A DNA stretch of 50,520 nucleotides from Anaerolinea sp. GTDB taxonomy: Bacteria; Chloroflexota; Anaerolineae; SpSt-313. Below are positions 40,551-49,270 of this stretch, piece by piece; the first letter of the stretch is position 1, and each line of letters opens with the position of its first letter. The position numbers and the translations under genes are program-made. The stretch covers positions 1 through 50,520 of the forward strand of contig DYEI01000541.1 of NCBI GenBank assembly GCA_020725765.1, read 5' to 3'. Below the pieces are notes generated by a model, which saw only the letters and a list, made by a program, of their open reading frames with translations, did no database searches and had not been told where the DNA came from.

Positions 40551-42666
40551 CTGGCATTCCGTCGCTGGTACTCAGGATGAGAAAGGGACTTGCCAGTGCC
40601 TGCTGTCCTGGATCCTGAGCCGACAGAATGTAGATGGCAAGCTCCTCCGCTGTCCTCTCGCGACGTAACTGCTCCAGCACTTGCCATCCACTCATGTCAG
40701 GCATGGTTATGTCGAGAAAGACCAGATCGGGAAGCAGCCTCGCTGCCTTCTCGAGCGCTTGAGCACCACTGGTCGCCGTAAACACCTCCACCTCAGGGAG
40801 CGCCATCTTGAGCATTCGTCGCAGCAACGTCAGAAACTCGATCTCGTCGTCGACCAGCAGTATGCGCCGGACGCAGCGGCCGGTTGATTGCACAGCCTGA
40901 AGCAGGTCAGCCTCGCCAACCGGCTTGACCAGATGCCCCTGCGCGCCAAGTCCCACAGCGCGGGCCTCGGAGGGGGACACGACGCAGCCACATAGCGCCA
41001 CGTCGGAGATCTGGCCGCGCACCGCCTCCAACTCGCCCCACGCACGATCTACACTTGACGCGTTGAGCAGCAGAGCATGCGCAGGAGTGTCGGCAAGAAG
41101 AAGAGCAGCCTCTTCCAGAGAGGCGACGCTCACCAGTTCGGCAAGGTCTGCGTGGCGCTCCAGTTGACTACCCAGCCCTCCTGTCTCGTCGCAGACTACG
41201 ACACGAGGTTTGGTGAGATGGGGCGTCGCAGCCGCTCTTGCCCCGATAAAGTCGCGCTCTCGCCACTCCCAGTCCTCGCGATTCCAGCGCCACGGCATAC
41301 TCCCGCCCTGGTTTGACGGGCTGAGTGGGAGCTCCACATAGCAGGTCGTCCCCACCCCGACCTGGCTTTCCAGCCAGATCCGCCCGCCATGCAGCTCTAC
41401 GAACTGCTTGGAGATGCTCAGACCAAGGCCAGTGCCACCCGCGCTCTGTGACCCAGAGCCGGTCTGCCAGAATGGCTCGAAAGCAGCAGACAGGTCCTCA
41501 GCGGCGATACCAGGCCCCGTGTCAGTGATGCGCAGGAGCATACTGTCACCGCGCACCTCGGCACCCACTGTGATGCCACCTCGCTCCGTGAAGCGGGCGG
41601 CATTGCTGAGCACATTCAGAACGACCTGGCGGATACGGGTCGGATCGCATACGATCGGCGGCAGGTCAGCGGGCACGTCGACCGTCAAGCCGAGCCCCTT
41701 CCTCTCCAGCAACGGCCCGACGATCTCCAGCGCGCTGTGAACGATGTCCGTCACTCGGACGGACTCACGGCGCAGCGCGATCTGCCCAGCGTCCAATCGT
41801 GTCAGATCCAGCACGTCGTTGACCATGCTGGCGAGATGCTCACAGTTCCGCTGCACGACCTGCAAGTCCTGCCACAAGTCAGGGGGGAACTCCCGGCCAT
41901 ACATGTAGGGACGACGCACCATGAGCCCCACCAGGCCAATGATCATGTTGAGAGGCGTGCGGAACTCGTGGCTGACGCGCGATACGAAGGCAACCTTGGC
42001 CTGCTGCGCCTGCTCGGCAATCAGGCGCAACGCTGCCGTGCGCTCGTTGGCCAGCGCCAACTGACGGTTGGCGTGAGCCAGATCGTCCAGCGCCTGTTGG
42101 AGCTCGGCCTTGCGGTCGCGCGCCTGCTCCAGCAACTCCTGCGCCCGACGAGTATGAGCCCACGCCCAGGCTGCCGTTCGCTGAAGCGAGCGGTGGACCC
42201 CCCACAACACGGCAAAGGAACCCCAGATGGCGACGACCACTACGAGCGGGTGAGTTCTGACCTGCCCGGGTGAGCTGGCAGTATAGAGCCAGAGAAGCAA
42301 TGTCTCGGCGATGCTTACCAGGGCCGCCTCTTCGAGGCTCAGCACAGCGGCAGCTACCAGAGGAGGCAGGGCAAGAAGTGCCAACAGCCCCTCGACAGCC
42401 AGCAGACGGTCCCCAAGGAACATGACGATCTGCAGCGACACAATGGACAGCCACGGACCAACTCGGGGCGCGCTCCTGGCCATCCAGCACACCGCAGCTG
42501 CGCAATAACACAAGGCGGCCAGCAACGCAACCGACAGGCGCTGCGACATATCCGGAATGGCATCGGTCGCGAACACCAGCGCTACACCGCAGGAGGCCAG
42601 AGCGATCACCACCAGAGCCTGCGGCACCTGCGCCTCCACTGCAGACAGATTACTCGAGCGGGCCAT
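40489..42666 (-). CDS. Hybrid sensor histidine kinase with two receivers, locus 2
   Basis: 725 residues from the ATG after GAGGTG. About six membrane helices with no large external loop, then a coiled linker. HisKA: AFVSRVSHEFRTPLNMIIGL. ATPase domain: VVLNVLSNAARFTERGGI, DTGPGIAAEDLSAAFEPFWQ, GTGLGLSISKQFVELHGG. Receiver 1 is degenerate: the beta-3 Asp is Asn (HALLLNASSVD), although the Lys remains (GHLVKPV). Receiver 2 has LLVDDEIEFLTLLRRML and FLDITMPDMSGWQVLEQL but lacks the KP loop, ending with a segment holding LILSTSDGMPVRRLL, like its paralogue. It is taken as the partner of the convergent regulator. Confidence 0.85.
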   Translation of the reverse strand: MARSSNLSAVEAQVPQALVVIALASCGVALVFATDAIPDMSQRLSVALLAALCYCAAAVCWMARSAPRVGPWLSIVSLQIVMFLGDRLLAVEGLLALLALPPLVAAAVLSLEEAALVSIAETLLLWLYTASSPGQVRTHPLVVVVAIWGSFAVLWGVHRSLQRTAAWAWAHTRRAQELLEQARDRKAELQQALDDLAHANRQLALANERTAALRLIAEQAQQAKVAFVSRVSHEFRTPLNMIIGLVGLMVRRPYMYGREFPPDLWQDLQVVQRNCEHLASMVNDVLDLTRLDAGQIALRRESVRVTDIVHSALEIVGPLLERKGLGLTVDVPADLPPIVCDPTRIRQVVLNVLSNAARFTERGGITVGAEVRGDSMLLRITDTGPGIAAEDLSAAFEPFWQTGSGSQSAGGTGLGLSISKQFVELHGGRIWLESQVGVGTTCYVELPLSPSNQGGSMPWRWNREDWEWRERDFIGARAAATPHLTKPRVVVCDETGGLGSQLERHADLAELVSVASLEEAALLLADTPAHALLLNASSVDRAWGELEAVRGQISDVALCGCVVSPSEARAVGLGAQGHLVKPVGEADLLQAVQSTGRCVRRILLVDDEIEFLTLLRRMLKMALPEVEVFTATSGAQALEKAARLLPDLVFLDITMPDMSGWQVLEQLRRERTAEELAIYILSAQDPGQQALASPFLILSTSDGMPVRRLLCCALQFSAMLLGPGR

Positions 42667-42712
42667 GACAACACACCTCGCAAGGGTGGGTTCTGAGCGG
42701 GACTCAACGGTG

Positions 42713-42740
42713 GTTATAGCACAATGTGCCCCAAGAGCAA
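42713..42740 (-). promoter_or_regulatory. Promoter of hybrid kinase gene, locus 2
   Basis: On the minus strand TTGCTC (42735-42740), 16-base spacer, TATAAC (42713-42718), 47 bases before the ATG. The rest of 42741-42981 shows no convincing gene. Confidence 0.5.
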
Positions 42741-42981
42741 CTCGGGCCTGGGATGCGGATCGGGTGGAGGCCAGGCGTGCGGGGATGCCTGCGAGCCTTC
42801 GTGTGTTCAAGCTACAGCAGCGCGAAATGGTTGCAGTCTGCACTGACGATCCTGGGATACAGCCGGCCCTTCTGGTTCCGCTCCAGGCGACAGACTCTCC
42901 CCTGCACCACTGCGGTGGAGATCCGCGGGAGACTTCCAGCCCTGACCTTGTGCGAGCCCTGATCGCGGGCGCCGCCGCAGC

Positions 42982-43833
42982 CTACCGCGGCGGCCGGCGC
43001 CGCTCCTGCTCTGCCGGCCCATAGGGGCTGGGGATGTACTCGACAGAGGGCCGGCGCATCCCCGCCTGGGGGAAGAGGCTCATGATCTCATAGACTTCCT
43101 GAGGCATCTCGGTGCTCACCGGCAGGCCCAGCTCCCTCGCCTCGTCGACGGTGATCGGATAGTCGTGCGTCCAGGTCCCGGAGGAGAGGGTCTCGGCGAG
43201 GGCCTGCGCCCGCTCGGCGGGCATGCGATCGCTCAGGATGCGCGTGATCGTCCGCTGCACCTGCGCAATCGCCTTGCGCGCCTGATCCGCCATGATGAGC
43301 GTCTGGTCGTCGATCTCGTTGATGTCCTTCTGCTCGAGCACCTTCAGGACCGAGGCCGCCGGGCACTGCCCGAGCTGCGGGTCGACCGGCCCGAGCACGG
43401 CATTCTCATCCATCACAATCTCGTCCGCGGCCAGCGCGATCAGCGTGCCGCCCGACATGGCATAGTGCGGCACAAACACCGTCACCTTGGCCTTGCGCCG
43501 CTGAAGGGCGCACGCAATCTGCTCGGCCGCCAGAACCAGCCCGCCCGGCGTGTGCAGGATCAGGTCGATCGGCATCTCGGGATCGGTGAGCTTGATGGCG
43601 CGCAGCAGAGCCTCCGAATCCTCGATGCCAATGTAGCGGGCCAGCGGAATCCCCAGCAGCGAGATCGTCTCCTGCCGGTGCACGAGGGCGATGACGCGGC
43701 TCTTGCGCTTCAGCTCGAGTCTGTGCAGCGCCCGGCGACGCGCGGCATCCAGCATCCCCTGCCGGAGCATCGGCTGCAGCGACATGACGAAGAAGAGCAG
43801 GAAGAACATGAACCAGGAGGGATCAAAGAGCAT
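42982..43833 (-). CDS. SDH-type ClpP-like serine protease (membrane anchored)
   Basis: 283 residues. One N-terminal helix (SWFMFFLLFFVMSLQ) precedes a ClpP/crotonase-fold domain. Family blocks: RVIALVHRQETISLLGIPLA, IDLILHTPGGLVLAAEQIA, then the probable nucleophile Ser in HYAMSGGTLIALAADEIVMD, and ENAVLGPVDPQLGQ. These match the serine dehydrogenase proteinase-type (PF01972-like) group, related to SppA. It ends with EYIPSPYGP. It probably cleaves membrane or exported proteins at the inner face. It lies 21 bases after the rhomboid gene in the same direction, which suggests joint membrane-protein turnover. Confidence 0.85.
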   Translation of the reverse strand: MLFDPSWFMFFLLFFVMSLQPMLRQGMLDAARRRALHRLELKRKSRVIALVHRQETISLLGIPLARYIGIEDSEALLRAIKLTDPEMPIDLILHTPGGLVLAAEQIACALQRRKAKVTVFVPHYAMSGGTLIALAADEIVMDENAVLGPVDPQLGQCPAASVLKVLEQKDINEIDDQTLIMADQARKAIAQVQRTITRILSDRMPAERAQALAETLSSGTWTHDYPITVDEARELGLPVSTEMPQEVYEIMSLFPQAGMRRPSVEYIPSPYGPAEQERRRPPR

Positions 43834-43854
43834 AGTCCTTCGCTCCTGTCCGGC

Positions 43855-44556
43855 TTACCAGGGCCAGTACTCGTCTGGGAAGGGCCGCCTGTAGTAGCGC
43901 CGCTCGAACACCTTGACCAGGACGAGACCCGTGACAAAGCCACCGATATGGGCCCACCAGGCCACGCCGCCATAGGTGTCGATCAGCCCTGCCATGCCCA
44001 GTGCAAAGAGCCCGTTGAAGAGTTGGGAGATGAACCACGAACCGATGAACAACAGCGCCGGTATCTCCACAAACCAGGGCAGGAAGAACCCCGGCACCAG
44101 AGTGACCACCCGCGCACCGGGAAAGAGCACCAGGTAGGCGCCCATCACCGCCGAGATCGCTCCGCTCGCTCCGATGGTGGGAACCGTCGAGTTCGGGCTC
44201 ACCAGGACATGGGCCGCTGCCGCTCCTGCCCCGCCCAGCAGATAGAAGATGAGGTAGCGGCCATGGCCCATGCGATCCTCGACGTTGTCGCCAAAGATGT
44301 ACAGCGCCCACATGTTGCTGATGAGGTGCCACCAGCCACCGTGGAGAAACATCGAGGTGAGCACCGTCAGAAGCTGATCGGGCCCTGGATGGGCCAGGAA
44401 CCGCGCCGGCACGAGACCAAGGACCCGCGTGAGGATCTCGAGTTGCCGCGTTCGGAGGGAGGCCTCGAAGAGGAAGACGAGCACATTCGTCGCGATCAGT
44501 AGCCAGTTCACAACCGGCAACTCGCGCGCCCGCACAGTATCGCGGAGTGGAAGCAT
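43855..44556 (-). CDS. Rhomboid family intramembrane serine protease
   Basis: 233 residues with six to seven helices. Catalytic Ser is in TIGASGAISAVMGAYLVLFP and catalytic His in VAWWAHIGGFVTGLVLVKVF. The conserved first-loop motif is MFLHGGWWHLISNMWALYIF then GDNVEDRMG. All rhomboid hallmarks are present. It cuts membrane helices within the bilayer. It ends FPDEYWPW. It is first of a two-gene group with the SDH-type protease. The substrate is unknown. Confidence 0.93.
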   Translation of the reverse strand: MLPLRDTVRARELPVVNWLLIATNVLVFLFEASLRTRQLEILTRVLGLVPARFLAHPGPDQLLTVLTSMFLHGGWWHLISNMWALYIFGDNVEDRMGHGRYLIFYLLGGAGAAAAHVLVSPNSTVPTIGASGAISAVMGAYLVLFPGARVVTLVPGFFLPWFVEIPALLFIGSWFISQLFNGLFALGMAGLIDTYGGVAWWAHIGGFVTGLVLVKVFERRYYRRPFPDEYWPW

Positions 44557-45096
44557 CCCAGAAGCCTGCCTTTGGTCACGGAGAGGACGCGTGCGACACG
44601 CGCACTGCCATTGCAGCAGAGATCAGACGCGCCCGGCCCGGATTCGACCCAAGAACCGCTGACTCCGAGGTCGGCCACACGTACGAGAGCACCCAGGCAC
44701 CGAAGGGCCATTCCCGCGGCGGTTGCAGACCCTGGGCCTTCAAAGTGCTGCTCCGGACGCATTGGCATCACAGCGGGCCGCGTCGACCCAGCCACTCGTC
44801 TGCATGATACCACCGCCGCTACGGCCGGTCAAGCAACCGCGCGACCCGCCCATCTGCAGGTCTACCGGCTCCTTACCGCGACCGATGCGGCACGCCTGCT
44901 CGCGGCTGGCACGCTCTGTGCTGTGACTGGCCGGTGCTGCTCTGGTGCGGCCCCGGCGTGCCTTGCCTCCCCGACCTGCTGGAGCACACATGGCGGATCG
45001 GCCCTTTCACCGCGAGCACAGGGGCAGGGAACGAGCCCACCGGTACAGGCTCCGCCCGCAGCGACAAGCGAAGAACAAAGATCGAGAGGATGCGCG
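44557..45096. other. Non-coding or decayed stretch
   Basis: 540 bases between the divergent rhomboid and SnoaL-like genes. Several overlapping ORFs exist but none has a recognisable domain or ribosome site. No hairpin or promoter stands out. Confidence 0.4.
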
Positions 45097-45537
45097 ATGT
45101 CAGTCAAGCAGAGTGAAGCCATCGCCCGCCGCTTTGAGCAAGTCTTCAACACCGGCAACACTGAGGATGTGGCCGAGTACATTGCTCCGGGCTTCGTGCA
45201 GCACGGCCCGGGCACACCATCGGTGCCACCCGGACCCGAGGGGTACAAGGAGATCGTGCGCGCCTATCGCAGCGCGTTTCCCGATATCAACGTGACCATC
45301 GACGAGATCATTGCGACCGAGCACAGCGCGGCTATCCGCTACCATGCACGGGGCACGTTCCTCGGCGAGCTGGTTGGCATCAGCCCTACCGGCAAGAGCT
45401 TTGAGGTCATGGGCACCGACACTGTGCACATCGCCGACGGCAAGATCACCGAGGCCTGGCAACTCTACGACACCTTGGCCTTCAATGAGCAACTCGGCCT
45501 GCTTCAGCTGTTGCCACAAGCAGAGGTAGCTCGCTAG
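45097..45537 (+). CDS. SnoaL-like ester cyclase family protein
   Basis: 146 residues. NTF2-like fold of the SnoaL/polyketide-cyclase group: AIARRFEQVFNTGNTEDVAE, YIAPGFVQHGP, GPEGYKEIVRAYRSAFPDIN then TIDEIIATEHSAAIRYHARG, GELVGISPTGKSFEVMGTDT, and DGKITEAWQLYDTLAFNEQL. Stand-alone members of this kind are widespread and rarely have known substrates. The ATG follows AGAGGATGCG; the track ORF begins 175 codons earlier without support. The stop overlaps by four bases a short, doubtful minus-strand ORF. Confidence 0.85.
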   Translation: MSVKQSEAIARRFEQVFNTGNTEDVAEYIAPGFVQHGPGTPSVPPGPEGYKEIVRAYRSAFPDINVTIDEIIATEHSAAIRYHARGTFLGELVGISPTGKSFEVMGTDTVHIADGKITEAWQLYDTLAFNEQLGLLQLLPQAEVAR

Positions 45538-45728
45538 GCCCCCCGCTCACGACACAGATCCCGTGCAGGAGTAGGGATGGCTTTCTCCGTGGAGATCCCG
45601 TCGGAGCCGGCCACCTTCATCTCCGCCATAGCCACAACACGCAACCCCGCCTGCACCAGCCGTGCCACGGTCTCGAGGACCGCATCGCCGATCCGCTGCT
45701 GGATGATCCTTTGGAGCCGTTCGATCAC
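45534..45728 (-). CDS. Doubtful small protein after DUF2254 gene
   Basis: 64 residues from a GTG with no clear ribosome site: IERLQRIIQQRIGDAVLETV, then ARLVQAGLRVVAMAEMK. The amphipathic first half looks protein-like. It begins 20 bases after the DUF2254 stop on the same strand. It could be a genuine small gene or chance. No family recognised. Confidence 0.25.
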   Translation of the reverse strand: MIERLQRIIQQRIGDAVLETVARLVQAGLRVVAMAEMKVAGSDGISTEKAIPTPARDLCRERGA

Positions 45729-45748
45729 CGCGGAAGAGTCGACGCCGA

Positions 45749-47291
45749 TCAGACCCTCTCAACTTCTGCCGCCGGCACTTTGCGGATTCGGCTCGCGACC
45801 GCGGGCGGCGCCGCAGTCTCCAGATCCTGGAGCGCCTCCCTGAGCCATTGCGCCTCCACGGCTCGCCCCTCGGCCAGCGCTTCCTGCGCCACACCCTCAA
45901 GTTGGCCAGCCATGGCCTGCAATGTATCATGGACCTGGAGCTGTGTCATCGCCAGGCGATACAGGGGCATGAACGCATCGAGCAGGCGGCGCATCTTCTC
46001 GCTAGATCCCTCGCGCCCCATGCGGAGCAGCAGGGCAGCGAGCCCCGTGCCCATCTCCCGGGGTACGGCGTCGAGTTGCCGGCTGACGGCTGCATCCATG
46101 ACCCGTCGGAACGCCACCATAGTGGTGGCAAAAAGGTCGACCGGCGGCCGCTCGACCCGCACTATGACCCCATCAATCTCCCCCTGCAGCCGGGTCGCCA
46201 CCCGGGGCGCTGCCAGCACACGCAGCAGCACCGCGAACAGACCATTGACACACTCGACAGCCACCTGAGGGGAACCATCGGTGCACGCCTTGACGCCCAT
46301 CGCCTCCAGCAGGATCACGCCGTACTCGGCATCCTCTACCGGGCGTCGTTCCCTGCCGATGTCGTACGCTATCTGCACCCAGGTCACAATCTCGTCGAGC
46401 CTGCGCGCTGCCAGCGGAGCTTCTATCACCGCCATCACGTCGCCCTCCATGACCCTCTCCCCGGTGCCTTTTTCGGCACGCAAATGCCAGGCGGTGCCTT
46501 CCGCGGCTTCCTGCGCCTCCAACCAACGCCGAGCATGCCGGCGCAAGGCAGCCAGCAGATCCTTCCAGTACAGTCGGACCACGATGCCGTCCCTTGGCGC
46601 CCGCACCTCTCTGCGCGGTAGGTCGCGACCAGTAGGCTGCCAGGAGTAGGGATCGGCAGGCTCGATCCATGGCGCCGCATGCGGCGCCCCGAGCGCGCCC
46701 AGGGCAGCAACCGTGCTCTGCACGGTACTCTGGATGAAGCGAAAGGGTCGCACGAACGAGAGCAGGTTGGCGATGTACAGCACAAGGAGCAGCAAGTCGA
46801 GCACGGCCCACAAAATGGCTACGTTGGTGCCCAGGGTTGGCGTGAACACCACCTGTCCACCTTCACCGGTGCGCACCGTCTTGAGCACGAGAAGGGCATA
46901 GGTGATGGAGCCAACGTAGGCTCCCAGCACCGCCTGTGTAGTCTTGTCCCGTTCAAACTCGGTGAGCACCTGCGGAACATAGTTGTTGGCAGTGAGTTGC
47001 ACAGTGACCAGGGTGACGGAGAAAACGACGCCCAGGATGGTCCCCCAGCCGGCAGCGATCGAACTGAGCACGCTGCGAGCCGCACTCGGGCTGCCGGCGA
47101 AGAAGACAAAGCGGTCCAGCCCGCCACCGAACACCGACTGGAAGGACAGGCCCGTCATGTCGACCAGGTTGGTCAGCGCAAAGAGGCCCACAGCGCCGAC
47201 CAGGATCAGCGACGGGATGAAACCATATCGAGTTGTAGACCCTCAACAAGCCACGCCGAGCTCTGACCAGCCAGAGGTGGATTGCTTCCAT
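45749..47291 (-). pseudogene. DUF2254 membrane protein, frameshifted near its N-terminus
   Basis: The main frame (480 residues) lacks a proper start. It contains helices and blocks of DUF2254 such as SIAAGWGTILGVVFSVTLVT, QLTANNYVPQVLTEFERDKT, and VRAPRDGIVVRLYWKDLLAA. The missing N-terminus is in another frame: EAIHLWLVRARRGLLRVYNS then IWF, starting at an ATG at 47291. At the junction the minus strand reads TGGTTTCATCCC; removing one T gives W-F-I-P-S-L-I-L-V in frame with the body, as expected for this family. A single extra base at about 47220-47222 therefore breaks the gene, either a real mutation or an assembly error. Confidence 0.75.
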
Positions 47292-47358
47292 CAGCCGGCC
47301 TCCGCATCGCTCTTGCCGCTGGATGGCCGCTCCGAGACCAGTTCGGGGTGCACAGCTC

Positions 47359-47484
47359 TCAACTCACGAAGATGACCCAGATGATGGCCTGCGGGCTCCG
47401 TTTGGTTGGCGTCCATGGCGGCCGCACCAGATCAGTCAGCTCGACGGCAATCACCAGTACCCACGCAAGCGCCACGATGGCCAT
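47359..47484 (-). CDS. Possible small membrane protein
   Basis: 41 residues, too short for the ORF track: AIVALAWVLVIAVELTDLV forms one helix, then RPPWTPTKRSPQAIIWVIFV. The frame stays open upstream for at least 40 codons without a good start, so this may be the end of a longer decayed gene. It lies 67 bases before the DUF2254 gene on the same strand. Confidence 0.3.
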   Translation of the reverse strand: MAIVALAWVLVIAVELTDLVRPPWTPTKRSPQAIIWVIFVS

Positions 47485-47618
47485 CGGCACATCGAGCCGG
47501 TTCCTGATCCTGTCAGGGAGTTGCCGTCGCTCCTCGGAAGTTCTCTGGCTGAGCGGTCTCGCCTGCGACCACCTTTGCCTGGTTATGTCGGGTCCGGCGT
47601 CCCCTGGGCAATCCTGCC

Positions 47619-48713
47619 ATGGAGAGCAAGCAAAGGATATGCCAGGGCATCATGCCGCTGAGGCAGGATGAGAATCCGGTCTCCCGATGCGGTGAGACTG
47701 AACCCGGGAGTGAGGCCGGGGCGGAGCGACCCGGTCTTCAGCGCACGCTTGGGCAACGCACCCGGCGTATTCTCAAAGGCTTCATCCGCCGGTACCTGCG
47801 GGGCATCCAAAGCCGTGACTTTCGAGAACTGGCCGGCTTCCACGTCATGGCCAACAACTATGCCATCTTCTCTTACCTGCTCTGGCGGCTCATGGCCAAG
47901 GACTGGGTCGAACCCGAGTTCCTGCTCGACGCGTTCCTCCAGATATGGACCTTCTTCTGGGGTGATCGTTCCCATTCCGGCTATTTCCGTGAGCTGGGCC
48001 AGGCGGAACAAGCAGACTTCGCAGCCTTGGTCGCTCCCTACCAGGCCGATGCTGTGTTTCTCGCGGCGCTGTACCAGGGAGAGGTCTGGACGCGTGCAGG
48101 GAATCGCGAAACCCAACGGCTTGTCCTGCGCGACTTCTGGCGGGGCGTGCTCAGCAGCCAAGCTGTAGAGGTGACCCCAGACGCATTGGAGCGCGCCTCG
48201 CTCCTGGCAGCGCAGCTGAACCGCTACGACCCACCGCTGCCGTCGCATCTGGTCAAGGCTCTGGCGTCCCTGGCCGCCTTTGAGACCCGCCGGACGTTTC
48301 TCCGGGCACTGGAGGCAAGCCACCACTACACGGAAGGCAGCGCCAGCTTCGAGCAGGCCACTGTCTCCGCTCGACGACAGCCTGTGACGGTCCTGGTGCT
48401 GCAGGCTAAGAGTGCTCTGAGTACTATGGAGGATGCCCTGGCGATACTTGGGCAATGGATGAGCTTCGAGAAGCTGGATTACTATCGCATTGCCACCCCC
48501 GATGTCGATGGCACGCGCCGGATGCTCTTCTTCGACGTGACCAAGTCAGATGGAGTCTATTGGAACAGGCAAGCCGGGCAACCGCCTAAGGCCTTCGTGC
48601 GCGTCGCTCCAGTCCTCCGCGATTGGGAGACTAGCCTGGAGCGTCTCCGAAAGCTCGCCGCTCAGGTGGATTCCAAGGTGGCTGAAATCCAGTCTCAGGC
48701 CAGCATAGCCTAG
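47619..48713 (+). CDS. Hypothetical protein, probably 5'-truncated
   Basis: Up to 364 residues; no family recognised. There is no ribosome site before the ATG at 47619 or the one at 47652, and the first ~45 residues have poor protein character. From about residue 48 the sequence is regular and protein-like: RRILKGFIRRYLRGIQSRDF, RELAGFHVMANNYAIFSYLL, EFLLDAFLQIWTFFWGDRSH, TRRTFLRALEASHHYTEG, and a helical C-terminus. It may be the C-terminal remnant of a larger protein. The neighbours are also broken. The stop is followed at once by a MITE-like arm. Confidence 0.55.
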   Translation: MESKQRICQGIMPLRQDENPVSRCGETEPGSEAGAERPGLQRTLGQRTRRILKGFIRRYLRGIQSRDFRELAGFHVMANNYAIFSYLLWRLMAKDWVEPEFLLDAFLQIWTFFWGDRSHSGYFRELGQAEQADFAALVAPYQADAVFLAALYQGEVWTRAGNRETQRLVLRDFWRGVLSSQAVEVTPDALERASLLAAQLNRYDPPLPSHLVKALASLAAFETRRTFLRALEASHHYTEGSASFEQATVSARRQPVTVLVLQAKSALSTMEDALAILGQWMSFEKLDYYRIATPDVDGTRRMLFFDVTKSDGVYWNRQAGQPPKAFVRVAPVLRDWETSLERLRKLAAQVDSKVAEIQSQASIA

Positions 48714-48785
48714 AAGAACACTGAAAAACCCATGGTCGTCGAGAGACCCAACACCTCGAAACCATCGGTCTCTCAGTGTTCTTCT
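48711..48785. mobile_element. MITE-like element B (about 75 bp)
   Basis: AGAAGAACACTGA (48712-48724) is perfectly inverted at 48773-48785, with an inner GAGAGACC/GGTCTCTC pair. Its left end, CTAGAAGAACACTGAAAAAC, aligns with element A's CTAGGAGC-GTA-CTGAAAAAC, and both go on with CCCAT or CCCCAT. It begins in the stop codon of the preceding gene, as element A does on its right side. Confidence 0.5.
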
Positions 48786-48884
48786 GGGGCTGCGGTTTAT
48801 GTCACCCTACGCTATGATCAAAACGAAGCGGACAGGCCACACGTGGTGTGTGCCAGAGATCACCTTCCTCGTTCCGTTGCCTGG

Positions 48885-49110
48885 TCACGGCTCGACGACG
48901 AACAGCCTATACTTCCGCTCGCCAGGGGCGTTCCCCGACATCGCCAGTCGCTTGCCGTCGGGCGATCAGGCATCGGGCCGCGCCCGGTACTCCCCCGTGG
49001 CCCACGAATTGAGCGGGCGCCCTTCGGGGAAGCTGTAGACCGACGTCCAACCTTCGTCGACGGGGGAACGGACCCCGTGCGCGAAGGCGGACGGTTGCCG
49101 CCGAAGGCGC
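48885..49110 (-). pseudogene. Fragment of a TolB/WD40-like beta-propeller protein
   Basis: One minus-strand frame reads SAFAHGVRSPVDEGWTSVY, then SFPEGRPLNSWATGEYRARP and DA, a stop at 48966-48968, then SPDGKRLAMSGNAPGERKYR and LFVVEP before a final stop. SPDG-x-RLA is a propeller blade motif. With an internal stop and a lost 5' part it is clearly decayed. The rest of 48786-49270 holds nothing else recognisable. Confidence 0.55.
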
Positions 49111-49270
49111 CTCTAGCGCGCGAAGCGTGCGCAACGCGATTTCAATCGCCAGCGTGGTTGCGCCTGCCACCGTGCGGCCCGCAACCCGCAATCAATATGT
49201 GGTTCACATTAGGAATCCCAGAGGTGCGCACTGGGCTGCGGAGCGCGAGCAGAAGCGGGAGATGGTGCCT

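Noticed and set aside
42557-43024. 155-aa plus-strand ORF after the kinase promoter
   Set aside because: Overlaps the kinase 5' end and the protease 3' end, has no ribosome site and no known domain.
44630-44705. tRNA-like stretch on the minus strand (GGGTCGAATCC resembling a T-loop)
   Set aside because: No D-arm, no 7-bp acceptor stem and no anticodon stem of proper spacing could be drawn.
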